Shown: positions 31,854 through 44,618 of the stretch, piece by piece
Layout: each line of letters opens with the position of its first letter
How positions within the stretch are numbered: position 1 is the first letter of the stretch
From: Saposhnikovia divaricata
Taxonomy: Eukaryota; Streptophyta; Magnoliopsida; Apiales; Apiaceae
DNA length: 64,000 nucleotides
Assembly: GCA_036435485.1 (NCBI GenBank)
Contig: CM071597.1
Coordinates: 12,641,881 to 12,705,880, forward strand
Direction: 5' to 3'
Translations under genes and position numbers: made by a program
Notes under the pieces: generated by a model
What the model saw: only the letters and a program-made list of their open reading frames with translations
The model's database searches: none
Told to the model about the DNA's origin: nothing

Positions 31854-34649
31854 CTTTGATATGCAGGAAACAGCGTGCTGTTTAGCTGTAGTAGATAATG
31901 ACCCATATATTTGGCATAGAAGATTGGGACATGCACACATGGACTTGCTCAGTAAGTTGTCAAGCAAGAAACTAGTGAGAGGGCTGCCCAAGCTAAAGTA
32001 TGTCAAAACAGAGGTCTGTTCAGCTTGCCAATTTGGCAAACAGATTAGAAATACTAAAAAATCGGAGAAAATGGTATCTACTTTTAAACCCTTAGAGCTT
32101 CTGCATTTGGACTTATTTGGTCCAGAATCTTACAAGAGCATTGGAGGTAAACAGTATGGTTTCGTAATTGTAGATGATTATTCTAGATTTACATGGGTAT
32201 TGTTTCTTCGTACTAAAGATTGTGCTTTTAATGAGTTTGAGAAGCTAATCAAATTACTTGAGAACAAGTTGAATACAAGGCTTGTAGGTATAAGGAGTGA
32301 TAGAGGTGGTGAATTTCTCAACAAAGACTTCATTGCTTATTGTGAAGAAAGAGGAATTACACATGAATTTTCTGCTCCAAGGACTCCATAACAAATTGGA
32401 GTGGTAGAAAGGAAGAACATGTCACTACAAGAAATAGCAAGGACTTTATTGCAAGAAAGCAAGCTGCCTAGAAGTTTTTGGGCAGAAGCGGTGAATACAG
32501 CATGCTATGTGTTGAATAGAGTCATAATCAGGCCTACTTTGAACAAAACTCCTTATGAACTGTTGAGGAAAAAGAAGCCAAACATCAGTTACTTCAAAAT
32601 CTTTGGTTCAAAGTGTTTTGTGCTCAAGACAATTGGTAATGATGGTAAATTCGATGCAAAATCTTATGAAGCTATTTTTCTTGGCTATTCTTTAACTAGT
32701 AGAGCATATAGAGTCTATAACCTAGATAAACGTATAGTTGAAGAATCTATTGATGTTACTTTTCAAGAATCTAACAATGATCTGTCAAGAGATGAGGAAG
32801 AATTTGCAGGTGAAGCTGATAATATACAACCTCAAGTTACTGGATCAAATCAGCAAGCCAACAACATTGCTGAAACTAGAAATTAGCAAGCCAACAATAC
32901 TGCTGAAACTGGAAGTCAGCAAGCCAACAACACTACTGAGAATGGAAAACAGCAAGCTGGAACTACAACTCAGCAAGCTGAAGTGGTCAGATTGACTTTA
33001 GAGGAAGAAACTGCTCAACATTCTCTACCAAAGGCTACAAGGACAAGAACCATCCTCCAGAACTTGTTATTGGAAATATCTCAGATGGAATCACAACAAG
33101 GAGAGGAAAGGCAAACTTTTGTGCTTATGCTGCCTTTCTAGCTCAAGAAGAACCCAAAAATGTCAAGGAAGCATTAGAAGATGAAAATTGGATCATGGCC
33201 ATGCAAGAGGAACTCAACCAATTCAAGAGGTGTGATGTTTGGGAACTTGTAAAGCCACCAGAAAATGCTTCTATCATAGGAACCAAATGGGTGTTCAAGA
33301 ACAAAGTGGATGAGTTTGGAACCATCACTCGAAATAAGGCAAGGCTCGTGGATCAAGGATATAATCAACAAGAAGGAATTGATTTTGATGAAACATATGC
33401 TCCTGTTGCTCGTTTAGAATCAATCAGAATGCTTCTTGCTTATGCATGCCAGAAGAATTTCAAGTTATATCAAATGGACGTAAAAAGCGCATTCCTAAAT
33501 GGCGTGCTGAATGAGGAAGTCTATATCAAACAGCCTCCTGGATTCGAACATGAGAAGTTTCATGACTATGTTTACAAGCTCAAGAAGGCATTATATGGAT
33601 TAAGGCAGGCCCCTAGAGCATGGTATGAAAGGCTTAGTAAGTTTCTTCTCAAAAATGGATTCATTCGAGGTAATATCGATCCCATATTATTTACAAATCA
33701 AAATGGTAAAGATATTCTTGTTGTACAAATATATGTGGATGATATTGTATTCGGTTCTACTAATGAATCTATGTGTGAGTGGTTTTCTAAGTACATGTAC
33801 AATGAATTTGACATGAGCATGATGGGGGAACTCAATTATTTCTTGGGTCTCCAAATCAAGCAAACCAATGATGGTATTTATGTGCATCAATCCAAGTATA
33901 CAAAGAATCTGCTCAAAAGATTTGGTTTTGAAGATGTCAAAGCAAAAACAACTCCTATGACTCAAAACAGCAAGCTGTTTGCAGATGAGAATGGTAAGGA
34001 TGTGGATGTCAAAAGGTATAGAGGTATGATTGGAAGTTTATTATATTTAACTGCCTCAAGACCTGATATCATGTATAGTGTATGTGTTTGTGCAAGGTTT
34101 CAATCCAACCCTAAAAGAATATTTAGATATTTAAGTGGTACTATTAATCTTGGTTTGTTCTATCCTATCACAAATACTTTTGATCTTGTTGGGTATAGTG
34201 ATGCAGATTATGCAGGGTCTCAAACTGATAGAAAGAGTACGAGTGGTGTTTGTGCATTCCTTGGACAAAGCTTGGTTTCTTGGCAATGCAAAAAGCAAGC
34301 TTCTATTGCTTTATCCACGGCTGGAGGAGAATATCTAGCAGCTGGTAGTTGTTGTTCTCAGATTTTATGGATGATTCAAACACTAAGGGACTTTGATATC
34401 AAGTGTGGCAAGATTCCAATATATTGTGACAACACGAGCGCCATCAATATTTCGAAGAATCCGGTGAATCACTCAAGAACAAAACATATTGATGTTCGAC
34501 ACCATTTCTTAAGAGATAATGTTGCTAAAGGAAAGATTGAGTTGGAATTTGTCTCAACAGAATTTCAACGAGAGGATATCTTCACAAAGCCATTAGTTGA
34601 AGAAAGATTCTCATTCTTACGGAGAGAGCTTGGCATGTGTACTGTGTAG
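31460..34649 (+). pseudogene. Copia pol (protease, integrase, RT, RNase H), interrupted
   Basis: Protease motif WILDSGCTRHMSG lies near 31495. A (TA)n expansion at 31801-31850 interrupts the frame. The gag-pre-integrase motif WHRRLGHAHMDLL and the integrase core (DLFGPE, DDYSRF, RSDRGGEF) follow. A TAA at 32389 falls where PQQNGVVER is normal, with VVERKN continuing after it. TAG at 32884 and a frameshift near 33045 precede RT. The last frame (33195-34649) contains YQMDVKSAFLNG, ALYGLRQAPRAW, YVDDIVFGS and the RNase H motif SDADYAG. A short in-frame deletion follows ARFQSNPK, and STAGGEY replaces the usual STAEAEY. It cannot make a functional polyprotein without repair. Confidence 0.88.
31801..31850. 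repeat. (TA)n microsatellite inside copia pol
   Basis: About 25 TA units between ARREGN and the gag-pre-integrase region, producing an artificial IYIYIY peptide. Confidence 0.97.
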
Positions 34650-34973
34650 TCAGCAAGCTGACAAACACAGAATGGGTAACGTTGGCTTACCATTTGTATC
34701 TGAACTGTTTATATGCCATTACCATGATTTGATTTTTTATTTTTATTTCTCCATGCTTATTCCAGACCTGAACTAATATTCTTTTTGATGGATTAAGGGG
34801 GAGAAATTTAGGAGAATTTATTTGCTTTTTTGGTCAAGATATTCGATTTGGATATGATTAATTATGCTTGTTTATCTTGAATTTGTTTTATATCAAAATG
34901 TACTAATATACAGGGATTTAGGGGGAGTTCTTATTTCTCCTAAATATTGTGTAATCATCAAAAAGGGGGAGAT

Positions 34974-36265
34974 TGATACTCCTATGGTTTTGATGATCAC
35001 ATTCAGCAAGCTATTTGATTGTAGTTTCATATAAAACATCGTGTTATGCTTGTATTGTACTAACATGGTTTTGCAGGGTATGTTAGCCTACTGATTGTTT
35101 ACACAGAATATACAAATAGCAAGCCATTTGGTGTTACAACAGAGACAGTCTGGCAAGCCAGTTGCACACAGAAAGTTCACAAACAGCAAGCCATTTCTGA
35201 CAGTCAGTCACAAACAGCAAGCCATTTGCAACTGCCAGAAATCCTGAAGATAAAGATCAAGATTGATTCTCATGGATTTATTTCAGGAAATATATTGTAA
35301 GGAATCTTTATTATATAATACGTATATAATATATTCTAGAGCTCAAATCTTTTCAAATATCTTTCTTTAAAACAAATCATAAAACTTATAGGAGTTTCCT
35401 TATTTAAAAGATTTCTTTCTTTCAAATCTCCCATACGCGTTTTTATATCTATACAAATCAGAAGGTTTAAGCTTTCAATCGTTCATCACTTTCAAAACCT
35501 CCTGTCTAACGTTCACAAGAACGTTTGTAAAATCTCTAACCAATTGAACGTTGGAAATTGATTCTAATCGTTCGAATAATTGGTTGATTGATTTTCTGAA
35601 CGTTGGTGTGAAGCTTTATAAACTTATTCTTGTGTTCATTTGCTTCTAAAAATTCAGAAAAAAAAATTCAAGCACACAAGATTTCAAACAACTCAGTTTT
35701 TCATTGCTATATCCTTTGATTCTCACGAGCTCTTAATATATTCATACGTGCTATATCCTAAAGAGTTCATAGTTTGAGTTGTATCCATTATTGATTCTAT
35801 TGTTCGATTTGTAAGGTTTAGTTGTTGGACAGATTGGCTAGGGAACTAGGGTTTGGTGAACGTTGCTAGAGAAGTATACTTGGGAAGTATAGCTTAGAGA
35901 GCAAGTTCAGAAACAGGTGTTCAGCAAGCCATTTGTCAGCAGCTGGGTGTTAAGGGAGATATATTATTGTATCTTGTAATTGGTTTATTTCGTTGATCAA
36001 TAATATATTCTCTTACCGGGTTGGTAAGGGACCAGGACGTAGACCATAGGGGTTAGGGGTCGAACCTGGCTAAAAGTCTCTGTGTTCTTTATTTTCTACT
36101 ACTTACTTTCTGCTTGTATTTATCTTACTGTTTGCATTCAACTTACCATTTGTCTCTGCATAAAACGAAATCAGTAAGTTGTTTCTGGTAATTTTTAAAA
36201 TTGGATTTAGTTAAACATAGTTAGCCATTTACACCTATTCACCCCCCTCTAGGTGTGCATTTTCA
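34974..36265 (+). repeat. 3' LTR of the copia element
   Basis: 1292 bp from TGATACTCC to GCATTTTCA, directly after the polypurine tract. It holds AGCAAGCCATTT repeats at ~35118-35230 and ~35931, and AACGTT-containing direct repeats at ~35510-35600. Confidence 0.85.
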
Positions 36266-37263
36266 GTATATCGTATAGCTCAACGTTTTTTTTCTATATG
36301 TATGTAATACAAAACATAAAACGTAACTGATACTCCATAAAAGGAAAGTAAATATTCTGATTTAATTTCATTAACTGCATCAGTATTTCAGTTACAACAG
36401 CATCAGGATTTAACCATCGTCAGGATTTGATGTCCATCAGGATTGATCAACATCAGTATCTGATCCATCAGGATCTGATGCCCATCAGTATTTGGTTATG
36501 TTCAGGGTTTGTCCATCAGGATTTGATGTCTGATCAGGCCCAATAATCCAAGTACTGATCCTACAGCAGTAACAAATAAAGTCTGATGTTCTGTTAAAAT
36601 AAATCAATATTCCAGGTAATAAAATTCCTCGCCCAGGTCGCCTCGCTGAGACATTCGCCCAAATCGCCCTTCGACCCGACACGAGTCGTGGCGAGGCGGG
36701 CGGCGGCGCGCGTGTGTGCGCGCGCACGAGGCTCACACTACAACCATGCACTCCCACATGCCTTAGTAGTTATACACTACACTTGCATATGGAGCTATAT
36801 AAAGCCACCAACCTCTCATTACCAATTCAATGTGAGACTCAAGTTATTTCAACTAAATAACCCACATAACCCATTTCAAGCAAGCTTCTTTCAACTCATT
36901 TATTTATGGATTACACTAAGAAAATGTCTTAGATCCAAACATGAAAATTTAAGTCCTCGAACAACCTCCACTTGTTAGATTCCGGAAATTACATCAAGAA
37001 CATATTATAAATATGCCTCAAACTTTCCATTTTCTAACACTAATTTCCTAATAGCGACATTGAAGTCACTTCTTTTTACAAAGTATGAGAACAAACAAAC
37101 CGGAGTATGATAAAAGAGGAGAATTTCATATCACAACTACAAAGCAGTCACAATGACATCCTACTCTCCAATTCTTTGATCGAGAAATTTGATTTAAAGA
37201 CTATATAGGCTGAACTGTCAAAAGCAATTAAATGATAACTTCTTAATGAATTGATTAATCGCG
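36266..37263. other. Retroelement debris with a GC-rich island and short repeats
   Basis: 36360-36530 repeats CATCAGGATTTGATG-like units about eight times. 36610-36735 is strikingly GC-rich for this window, with GGCGAGGCGGGCGGCGGCG and alternating CGCGCGTGTGTGCGCGCGC. A TATA box CTATATAAAGCC near 36795 is followed by a leader-like stretch, suggesting an LTR fragment. No convincing protein. Confidence 0.5.
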
Positions 37264-37278
37264 GAGCAGAGCAGATTA

Positions 37279-37663
37279 GAGCATCTCCAACCATACAAAC
37301 CTCTTAGTTAAAAGTGTGTTAAACATGACTTAAATAAAAATTTTAGAGATTGTGTAAAAAAATTTCATCTCCAACGGATCATTACTGTTATCTAAAATTT
37401 TAGATAATCCGATTATATTGGCTATATTTGTCGAACCTCTAGAGACCTGTAATGAAACTCCACATCATCAATTACCATATTAAAATGATAAAATTCCATT
37501 TTTAAAAACATTAAATAATAATAACATGCTATTTTTAAAATATAACTAATCATATAGCTAACTCCATTGGAGTACAACACCTTACATGTTCAACAAATAT
37601 CTTACAGGTTCAGCAAATATTTATTTAGTCAATAATTTTTAGATAATCCCATTGGAGATGCTC
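37279..37663. mobile_element. Tourist-like MITE, same family as 23259-23649
   Basis: The ends GAGCATCTCCAACC and ATTGGAGATGCTC flank 385 bp. TTA is duplicated at 37276-37278 and 37664-37666. It is inserted in the AKR promoter ghost: GAGCAGATTA on the left and TTAGAGAGACCGTTGG on the right join to resemble the intact promoter near 61935-61955. Confidence 0.85.
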
Positions 37664-37755
37664 TTAGAGAGACCGTTGGTTGGTGATTTGGTTGTATACT
37701 TATGATCAATTTATAGAACAAAAAATCAAACAAGGTGATGAGAATGTGTTGCAGG
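37664..37755 (-). pseudogene. Ghost of the AKR gene promoter and 5' leader
   Basis: 37675-37754 matches 61947-62036, the promoter of the AKR gene, in the same orientation. Shared blocks include TTGGTTGGTGATTT, GATCAATTTATAGAACAAAA and GATGAGAATGTGTTG. The minus-strand TATA box is conserved. No AKR coding sequence was found to the left, where it should continue, so only the control region survives. Confidence 0.8.
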
Positions 37756-37858
37756 ATCTTTCGGTATCCAATTTGGATTTTGAAAGATATTTTTGAATGT
37801 TAGAAATATTCAGATTTGATTTTAAATACTTATTGATCCAATCGAATCTGATGATATT

Positions 37859-38022
37859 TGTTGGGCCTCAATACATAGAACTGATAATAAAAGCCCATCT
37901 AAAGGAAGGCCCAGGAAGATCCATTGACAAGGAGATAAAAGCAGCAACTTAGCAGGAAAGAAGGAGGAGGAAAAACACTCGGGAAACATTGGATAAACAC
38001 TGATGAAATCTCCATTCCAACA
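37859..38022 (+). repeat. 5' LTR of the outer element
   Basis: 164 bp, TG...CA, followed directly by the primer-binding site at 38023. Confidence 0.9.
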
Positions 38023-38658
38023 TTTGGCGCTAGAAGGAGGGCAGTGTTCAGTCCTTGTGTTCAATTCCTCCACCATCTTCTTCAACTCCGATCCGAATCG
38101 GTTCTCAAATAGCAAAATCTCATCAACTCCGATCTACGACTCAACGACCTGATTGGTTTTATCTCCGGTGCCTAAATCTGGATTATACATATATCCTACA
38201 ATTTCGTATCTAATCCGAGGTCGAGGATCAACAAAATGATTTTTCAGGAAGCCTGGAAGATCATCTCCGCCTCTAATTGTTGCTCTGTCTTGCTCCAAAG
38301 TACAAATCAGTCTGATATTCACTGAATGATGCAGTCGTACACCAGCTACGATTAGGACATGAGTTTACTTGTCGCTTCTTCGAAATCGTACGAGTCTAGA
38401 ACGAGTGTGACGGCGATCGATGAAGCTTCTTCTTCTGCAATCCTCCAGCGGGCAGTAACTCCTTGTCGTTCGCAAGTCTCCGCTCTCAGTTACTCCTCAA
38501 TATCAAGATGCTTAAGGTCATCAACTATCTATGATTAATTTTTCGAGAGTTACTCGTGATTGATAATTGTTTGTTTGAATTCCCGATGCTCTGATGTGTT
38601 TGTTGATTAGTTTTAGTTATATTTTTTTATTAATGTTAAATCAACTTGCTGTGTATAT

Positions 38659-39471
38659 TGTTGTGCAAAAAATTCATACAACACCCCGAGAAAGCCTCGC
38701 CGGAATAACAGGAATTATACTTGGTTTTCAGATAATTAACAAACCGAACAGTTGTACTAAAACAGGGCAGCTGAACCTAATAATGGTGTTTAGTGTTTTT
38801 TGGGCTGAATTAGCAAGTTCACCGGACAATAATGGCAAAAATCCGGCCAAGTACGTCCAGGAATGTATTACTTAGGGTACACGTGCCTTGTGTATTCAGA
38901 AAGTAAAAAACCGAACCCCTTGCTAATTGCCTACATATCCTATTTATAGGAATCAAGCCCTAATGTAGTTCTTTTAGGTTAGGAATCCTTTCCTTGTTGA
39001 TTAAGCCACGAAAATGATAAAGTTCCATCCTTCCTCCAATGTTTATCTCGAAGTGTTTGTGTAGAAATATGCCTTATCCTTTAATTAACTAGCCACTTAG
39101 TGGAGTCCTGTCCGAGGTAGGACTCTCAAAGCCCAATCCTACCACAACTCTATATACATATCACACATATATAAGAATTATCATATTTAGAAACGTGTCC
39201 CTCCATAAAATAGACTGTAAAAAGGACTCAATTTACGTCTCCTAAAACTTAGGAGGTAATCCTTATCCATTCGAATCTGCAGAGGTGGAGCCTGTGGGTA
39301 TACCTGAACCTGCACAGCTTCCCTAAAAAGCGAACCTCCACCTCCAGAGCTTCCATCTAGAGGTACACCTCCCTTTTTCTTGCAAACTTGTTCCTACCTT
39401 TTAAACACCCTACCAGGCCTCCAACATCCATGGGCCCAAAACTAAGCCCATTACAAATTTTGGGCACAACA
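38659..39471 (-). repeat. 3' LTR of the inner Tat element
   Basis: 813 bp, ~98-99% identical by eye to 50828-51640. Confidence 0.95.
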
Positions 39472-39945
39472 ACTACCCCTCAGGTTCCTTGTAGCTATAA
39501 AATACACAAGGAACCTTGCCATCTCCCCTCAAATTCAGCTTCACATTTTACGTCCAGCTCCAGCATGCCATCCCAATACTTCTCTCTCTCTACAAACTTG
39601 CCATAATCACCGAAAGTCCCAAGAATTTTGTTAATTCCTTCCATAAACAAAATCTACAATCTTTCCTTTGTCAAAGAGTTCAAAAATAAATCCTTTTTTT
39701 TAACCAATAAATCCTTTTATACGAAAAACTCGTTTTCTACCAAAACTAAATAAGTTATTTTCCAAATAAATTCCCAACACAACTCCAAAAAGAAACAAAA
39801 AACTCTACTAGTTTAAATCATACCGGAACTCCACATGTCTCCTTGAAAAATACGTCCTCCATTCACATAGCTTCCACTGTTTCATGTTCCAAAGCAATAA
39901 TAACTCTTTTCACTTCATATTTCTTTTTTACACGCCACACTCTTT

Positions 39946-42900
39946 TATATATATATATATATATATATTCACATCCTCTCACCCTCTTTTCCTTTTCTTT
40001 TATCTCAAAAAACACATTTTCTCCTTTCCCTCAAAACAGTTCATCTCCTAAAGAGAAGCTCTTCTCAGGCGATCCATTCCGGCGACTCTCCAATTATAGC
40101 AGCTCGACCCCTCCAAATCTTACCGAGGTATGATTCCTTTTACACCCCTCAATCTTCTGAATAGATTTATTACTGTCTTCAAAATTGCATGTCTTAATTT
40201 AATTCTGATTTGAACTTGTATATGCACATTTAGATACACACACCATTATCACTACTACATGAATCGCCCTGTTATATCGTTTATCCTTTAAATTGTTATT
40301 AGACCAAGTATTCCCCTTTCATGACCATGATATTTCCTAGAAGTCAAAACCCTAGAACCCTAATCTTGTTGATTTATGCCTATAAATACATCAATATTGT
40401 ATGTATATATATATATATATATATATATTTGCATTTGTACAAACAGAATCCTTAGAATCCTTAATCCCGAACACTGCTTGCCCAATAATTGGTGTGTCAA
40501 TTCCTCTGCCCAGCTAGTCCCTTGTGCGAACCTACCCTTTCGCCACTTTCTACCTTTCTTTGCCTGGTTATTAATCTATGAACAATATCCTTTTTTCCAA
40601 AATTCGATTACCGTGTGTTATTATAATGCATGTATCAATCTTTATTTTTGATTGAATTTGCATAGGTAATATATGCATTATGTATAAATACCCAATTTAA
40701 GAAGAGTAGCCAAGATTCCTGATGGGCGTACCTGTGCCCAGCTAGCTGTTTAGGCGAACCCGGCCTTTCATTCGCTCCTGACCGCTTTTAACGTGTTTAT
40801 TTTTTCCTGCCTGTTAAGACACTTCACTCGGGAGGACTCACTGGTCACCTAATCATCCTGCTTCACTTTGTGCAGATGTCTGGTGGATCAGTTGCAGCTA
40901 GCTCCCAGCACTCTACCTCTAAGGAGATTGCTCACTCCTCAGAACTCCCAAGCACCAACCAGCTTCCCTTTACCACCCCAGCTTCTAAACTTAATCCATC
41001 TTATAAGCACCAGGACCCGTTCAAAAATCAGAATAACTGAACCTGCACAAACCCGTCCCTTAAGAACCAACCTTTTTACTCACAATACCAGAGACACTCG
41101 ACCAGCTATCCTTGTATCCTCATCAAATGAACACATGTCACTAGAATCAACAACACCAAACCTTCTTCAAGAACTTACTGCTGACGAAGCTTCCTCTGTA
41201 AAAGCTACCCCCTCACATACTACCTCAACAGCTCCTCCTAGAACTGACTCTTTAACAGATGAATTAGAAAACAATACCTTGGAAAAACCTCCTGCCACCC
41301 TGTCCTGTGAAAATTTAAGTACCACCATGACTGCTCCCTTATTAAAGAAGCTGACACAATCACACCACATAGGTTGCTCTTTAGTCATTCCCTCTCCCGA
41401 AGAGAGATGTCACAAGTTTGATATGTTTGAACCTGGCCAACTTCTACCTAAAGCTGTCCTGTCAGCCCAATTCTTTAGATTGGGGTTATCTTTACCTTTA
41501 TACCCCTTTATCCAAGAGATTCTTGACTTTTTTGACATAACTCCTATCCAACTCACCATCAATTCATATCGCATGGCGATGTGTATGTATATCCTTTATC
41601 ATACTAAGTTCAATAAGACTCTTTCCGCCCGAGAGCTGGGATATTTTTACCAGTTAAAACCCACTGGCAAGAACTCAGGTTTCTTTTATTTGGCCGCCTG
41701 GAGTGTCCATGAAGGCCAGTGTTTTAGGAGTTGTAAGAGAGGGATGAGTGGCTGGCTCAAACAGTTCCTTTACTGTTATGACTGCCCTCAATTAAGAATT
41801 GATTTTAATCTTTCTGTAAAAATACCTGCAAAATCTTCTTTAAGAGGTCGAACCTTGGAACGTGCTGTAGAAGCACTGAATTTGTCAGCCGGACTTGGGA
41901 ACGGCCTTAGCTTGTTAACTCGAGACAACCTCATGAGTTGTAACTTCATCCCTGGGAGAGGTAGCCCTAATCCACCTAGCTAAAACCTGCTTACAATCCT
42001 TACACCATGCACAGTACTAATATAAGCATATACTTATGAAAATTGTTTTCTTTTTAAATCTGTAACTTGATAACCAGTCTCCATGTTGTTTGTTCTTCAC
42101 AGAAATGGCTTCAGGAATTCCCTCCTTTATCAAGAAAACAACCAAGTATGAAGAGATGTTTACTGATGATGAAGATGACAAGGTCACCCCTATCGCAGCT
42201 ACTCTTATTTCAAAGATCAAAGTTCCATCTCCCACTTTGGAAAAATCATCCACCTCTTCAAAAAGAAAGTTACCACCTCCTCTCCCTGAACCACCTCGAG
42301 CTTCTGCCTCTGCTTCTCGCTCCACTAAAAAAGATAAGATATCTCCTTCCTTAGACCCTGGAAGTTCTGGTCCCCATATGCAATATTTCTTTGAGATGGC
42401 AGGAAACCAGATTCCTAAAGAGGCCATAGCTGCTTGGGACAAAATGTCGCTAGCTGAGGGTGCACGAGCTGCCCTTCATGCCAATTCCCAGAGTTTGTTT
42501 CATTATCTCAAGCATTATGAGAAGATTGTGGAGACAGCTAGAAGTGACCAAAAACTTGCCGAAGAGGTGAAACAGCTTAAACAATCCAACAAAGCCAAGG
42601 ATGATGAGAAGAAGAAGTACATGGATGCCAATAGGAAGCTCAAGTCTGCTGAAACCAAGTTGATAAAGGAACGTGACCAGCTGGCCAATTCAGTTGCTGG
42701 TCTTGATGCAGAGAAATAGGAGTTGGTTTCTTCCCATGCCAAGAAAATCCATGAGCTAGAGCTAAAAGTGGAAGCTATGAATATCAAGCTAGCTGAAGAA
42801 AGGTCCGTTCAAAAGGAGAAGAGAAAGGAAGCCTATGGTATTGGCTATAATGCGGCCATCAATGACTATATTGAATTCACCTATCTCAGGTTCCCTGACT

Positions 42901-43127
42901 TAGACTGGTCCCGGCTTGGCGAAGATACCGTGAAGGCTGTGGAGGACCTTAAGAAGAAGGAGGTAGCCGCAGCTAAGGTGGATCCTGTTGATCCAGCTGA
43001 TAGGGAGAAGGAGGTGGAGGTTCCCTCAGAAGATGCAGCTGAAGCTAAAGCAGATGCCTCCAACACAGATGTCCCTGTTTCTCCTGCTCCAAGGGCTGAG
43101 GTATCTCCTGACACCCCTACTCCTTAA
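39946..43127 (+). pseudogene. Antisense spliced gene of the Tat element: gypsy-type 'transposase' domain plus coiled coil
   Basis: Promoter-like (TA)n sequence at 39946-39969 is followed by a leader exon ending at donor CCGAG/GTATGA (40127). The acceptor TTTGTGCAG ends at 40875, immediately before ATG 40876. The frame from that ATG (MSGGSVAASSQHS...) stops at 41036-41038, while the next frame is open to 41983, so a one-base indel near 41030 is likely. The second frame carries the 'putative gypsy-type transposon' domain (Transposase_28 style): IPSPEERCHKF, LSLPLYPFIQEILDFFDI and ARELGYFYQLK. A 142-bp intron (41961-42102) joins it in frame to EMASGIPSFIKK. A Lys/Glu coiled coil and acidic tail end at 43127, interrupted by one TAG at 42717-42719. 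Such antisense ORFs are known in Tat elements; their function is not established. Confidence 0.75.
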
Positions 43128-44618
43128 CTCCTTGAAATTAGAAACCTTTCCTACCCCTGCGTGGGTTTAAACTTTTAAATCATTTTGCATGGCCTTGGTG
43201 GCTATTAACTTTGAATTTTTATGAGGTCATGGGCTCCTCGTATTGCCTCACAAGATGTAACTCATAACTTTGGTTTCCCTTAACTATGCATCTTGTTTTT
43301 TTATATATCCTCGTACTGTTCATATAAAGTTGCCATGCTGAACGTAGGCATTCCAGTGATAAGGCGCATACCTAAGCCAGGATGCCAACTTTTCACTCGT
43401 AACCAAATGAGTTTCATAAGAATATCAAACTCATTACAAATGTATGTTGATATAAATCCCTGTCTTAACATTTCCTGTTAAGTAATCATTTCCCATTTAG
43501 AGTTAAAGAAAATAATTCAAGTGTATCGAATTGTTTAAAAACACATAAGACACTTATATTTCCAAAACCAATAACCATCTTTTAGACATGTACATCATGA
43601 GGTTTCCCTTAACATAATTTCATCCGTTTGTGGGTCATAGTAATTCAACGACCAACCAATCCTTTTTCCATGTACGAAGTATCCTGTTTAATATATAATA
43701 AAACCCTTATGAATGAATATCCAACATACGTGCAAAATTCCAAAGTAAGGTGGAGCTTCCCATTTGCTCGCACTTAGCCCTTCCACGTAGGGAATGATCA
43801 TATGGCCCATGCCTCGGTTCCCATATGACTTTATTTTTTTTAAAAAAGAATCCATAAAAACCTTTTTCCTGAAATATGAACACAATGTGCATCATATGTG
43901 AGCTTCACTTTTTTAACCAGCTGAAGCTTATTACCTATTTTATGTAAGTTATTCCATTTCATGTAGCCTGAATTCTGGCTCCTACATAATATATCCTTTG
44001 GCTCTTCATGCGCCCAGATTCCCTGGGATCCACATGAACCTGATAGTATATTTCCAAAACCGCTTCCATATTTGAACCTCCTCATAGGTGGATCAATTTT
44101 GCGAACCTCTTCTCATGAGGTTCTCCATGTACCATAACCCATTCCAAAATTCATTACCATATTCCATTCCAAAATTCATTACCATATTTTATTCCAAAAT
44201 TCATAATTTTTTTTAATACTATAATTTTTGACTTCCTAAGTTCAGGAAAATGACAAAGGGGAGGTGATATAACCTACTACCCCCCAAGTTCTTTAATCAT
44301 ATTACCAATTATGATAAAGAACTTAAAACCACATATTTATGCATACGATTCCATACTCATTCCATTAAGCATATAAGAAGCAAAACATAATGCAAGAACA
44401 GAACATGTTATAAAAAAGCAACAGATTTATTGGCCTCATGGAAGCAAAATTCATGACATTTTCTATCGGTGAGGTGTACATGAACTACCCCCCGAGCATA
44501 GCAAGACAAAATCAAATCATCTACTCGTCCTAAAGATGGCAGCTATAACTAATAAACTACCTTTATTAATCCTATACCTGAAAGAGGTCTACTTAAAAGC
44601 GTTACCTGAAAAAAGCAC
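43128..44618. other. Untranslated spacer between the antisense gene and integrase
   Basis: The two genes converge here. No domain-bearing frame was found. A short unit containing CCATTCCAAAATTCATTACCAT repeats two or three times near 44150-44200. The stretch presumably carries both 3' ends. Confidence 0.6.

Larger units (their letters stand above)
29982..36265 (+). mobile_element. Ty1/copia retrotransposon with truncated 5' LTR
   Basis: Only the last 18 bp of the 5' LTR (TCTAGGTGTGCATTTTCA, 29982-29999) remain, followed by the tRNA-Met primer site TTGGTATCAGAGC at 30001. The 3' LTR, 34974-36265 (TGATACTCC...GTGCATTTTCA), follows the polypurine tract AAAAAGGGGGAGAT. Gag and pol order (protease, integrase, RT, RNase H) is copia. 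The long coiled-coil gag and YVDDIVFGSTN motif suggest the SIRE/Tork side of the family. AGCAAGC(C/T) is repeated many times in LTR and coding regions. Confidence 0.9.

Noticed and set aside
32421..32432. CACTACAAGAAA, a CACTA-like terminus
   Set aside because: It lies in the copia integrase frame (SLQEIA codons) with no subterminal repeats; chance match.
39843..40133. 96-codon plus-strand open frame
   Set aside because: It spans the TATA microsatellite and leader exon of the antisense gene and has no domain; treated as untranslated.
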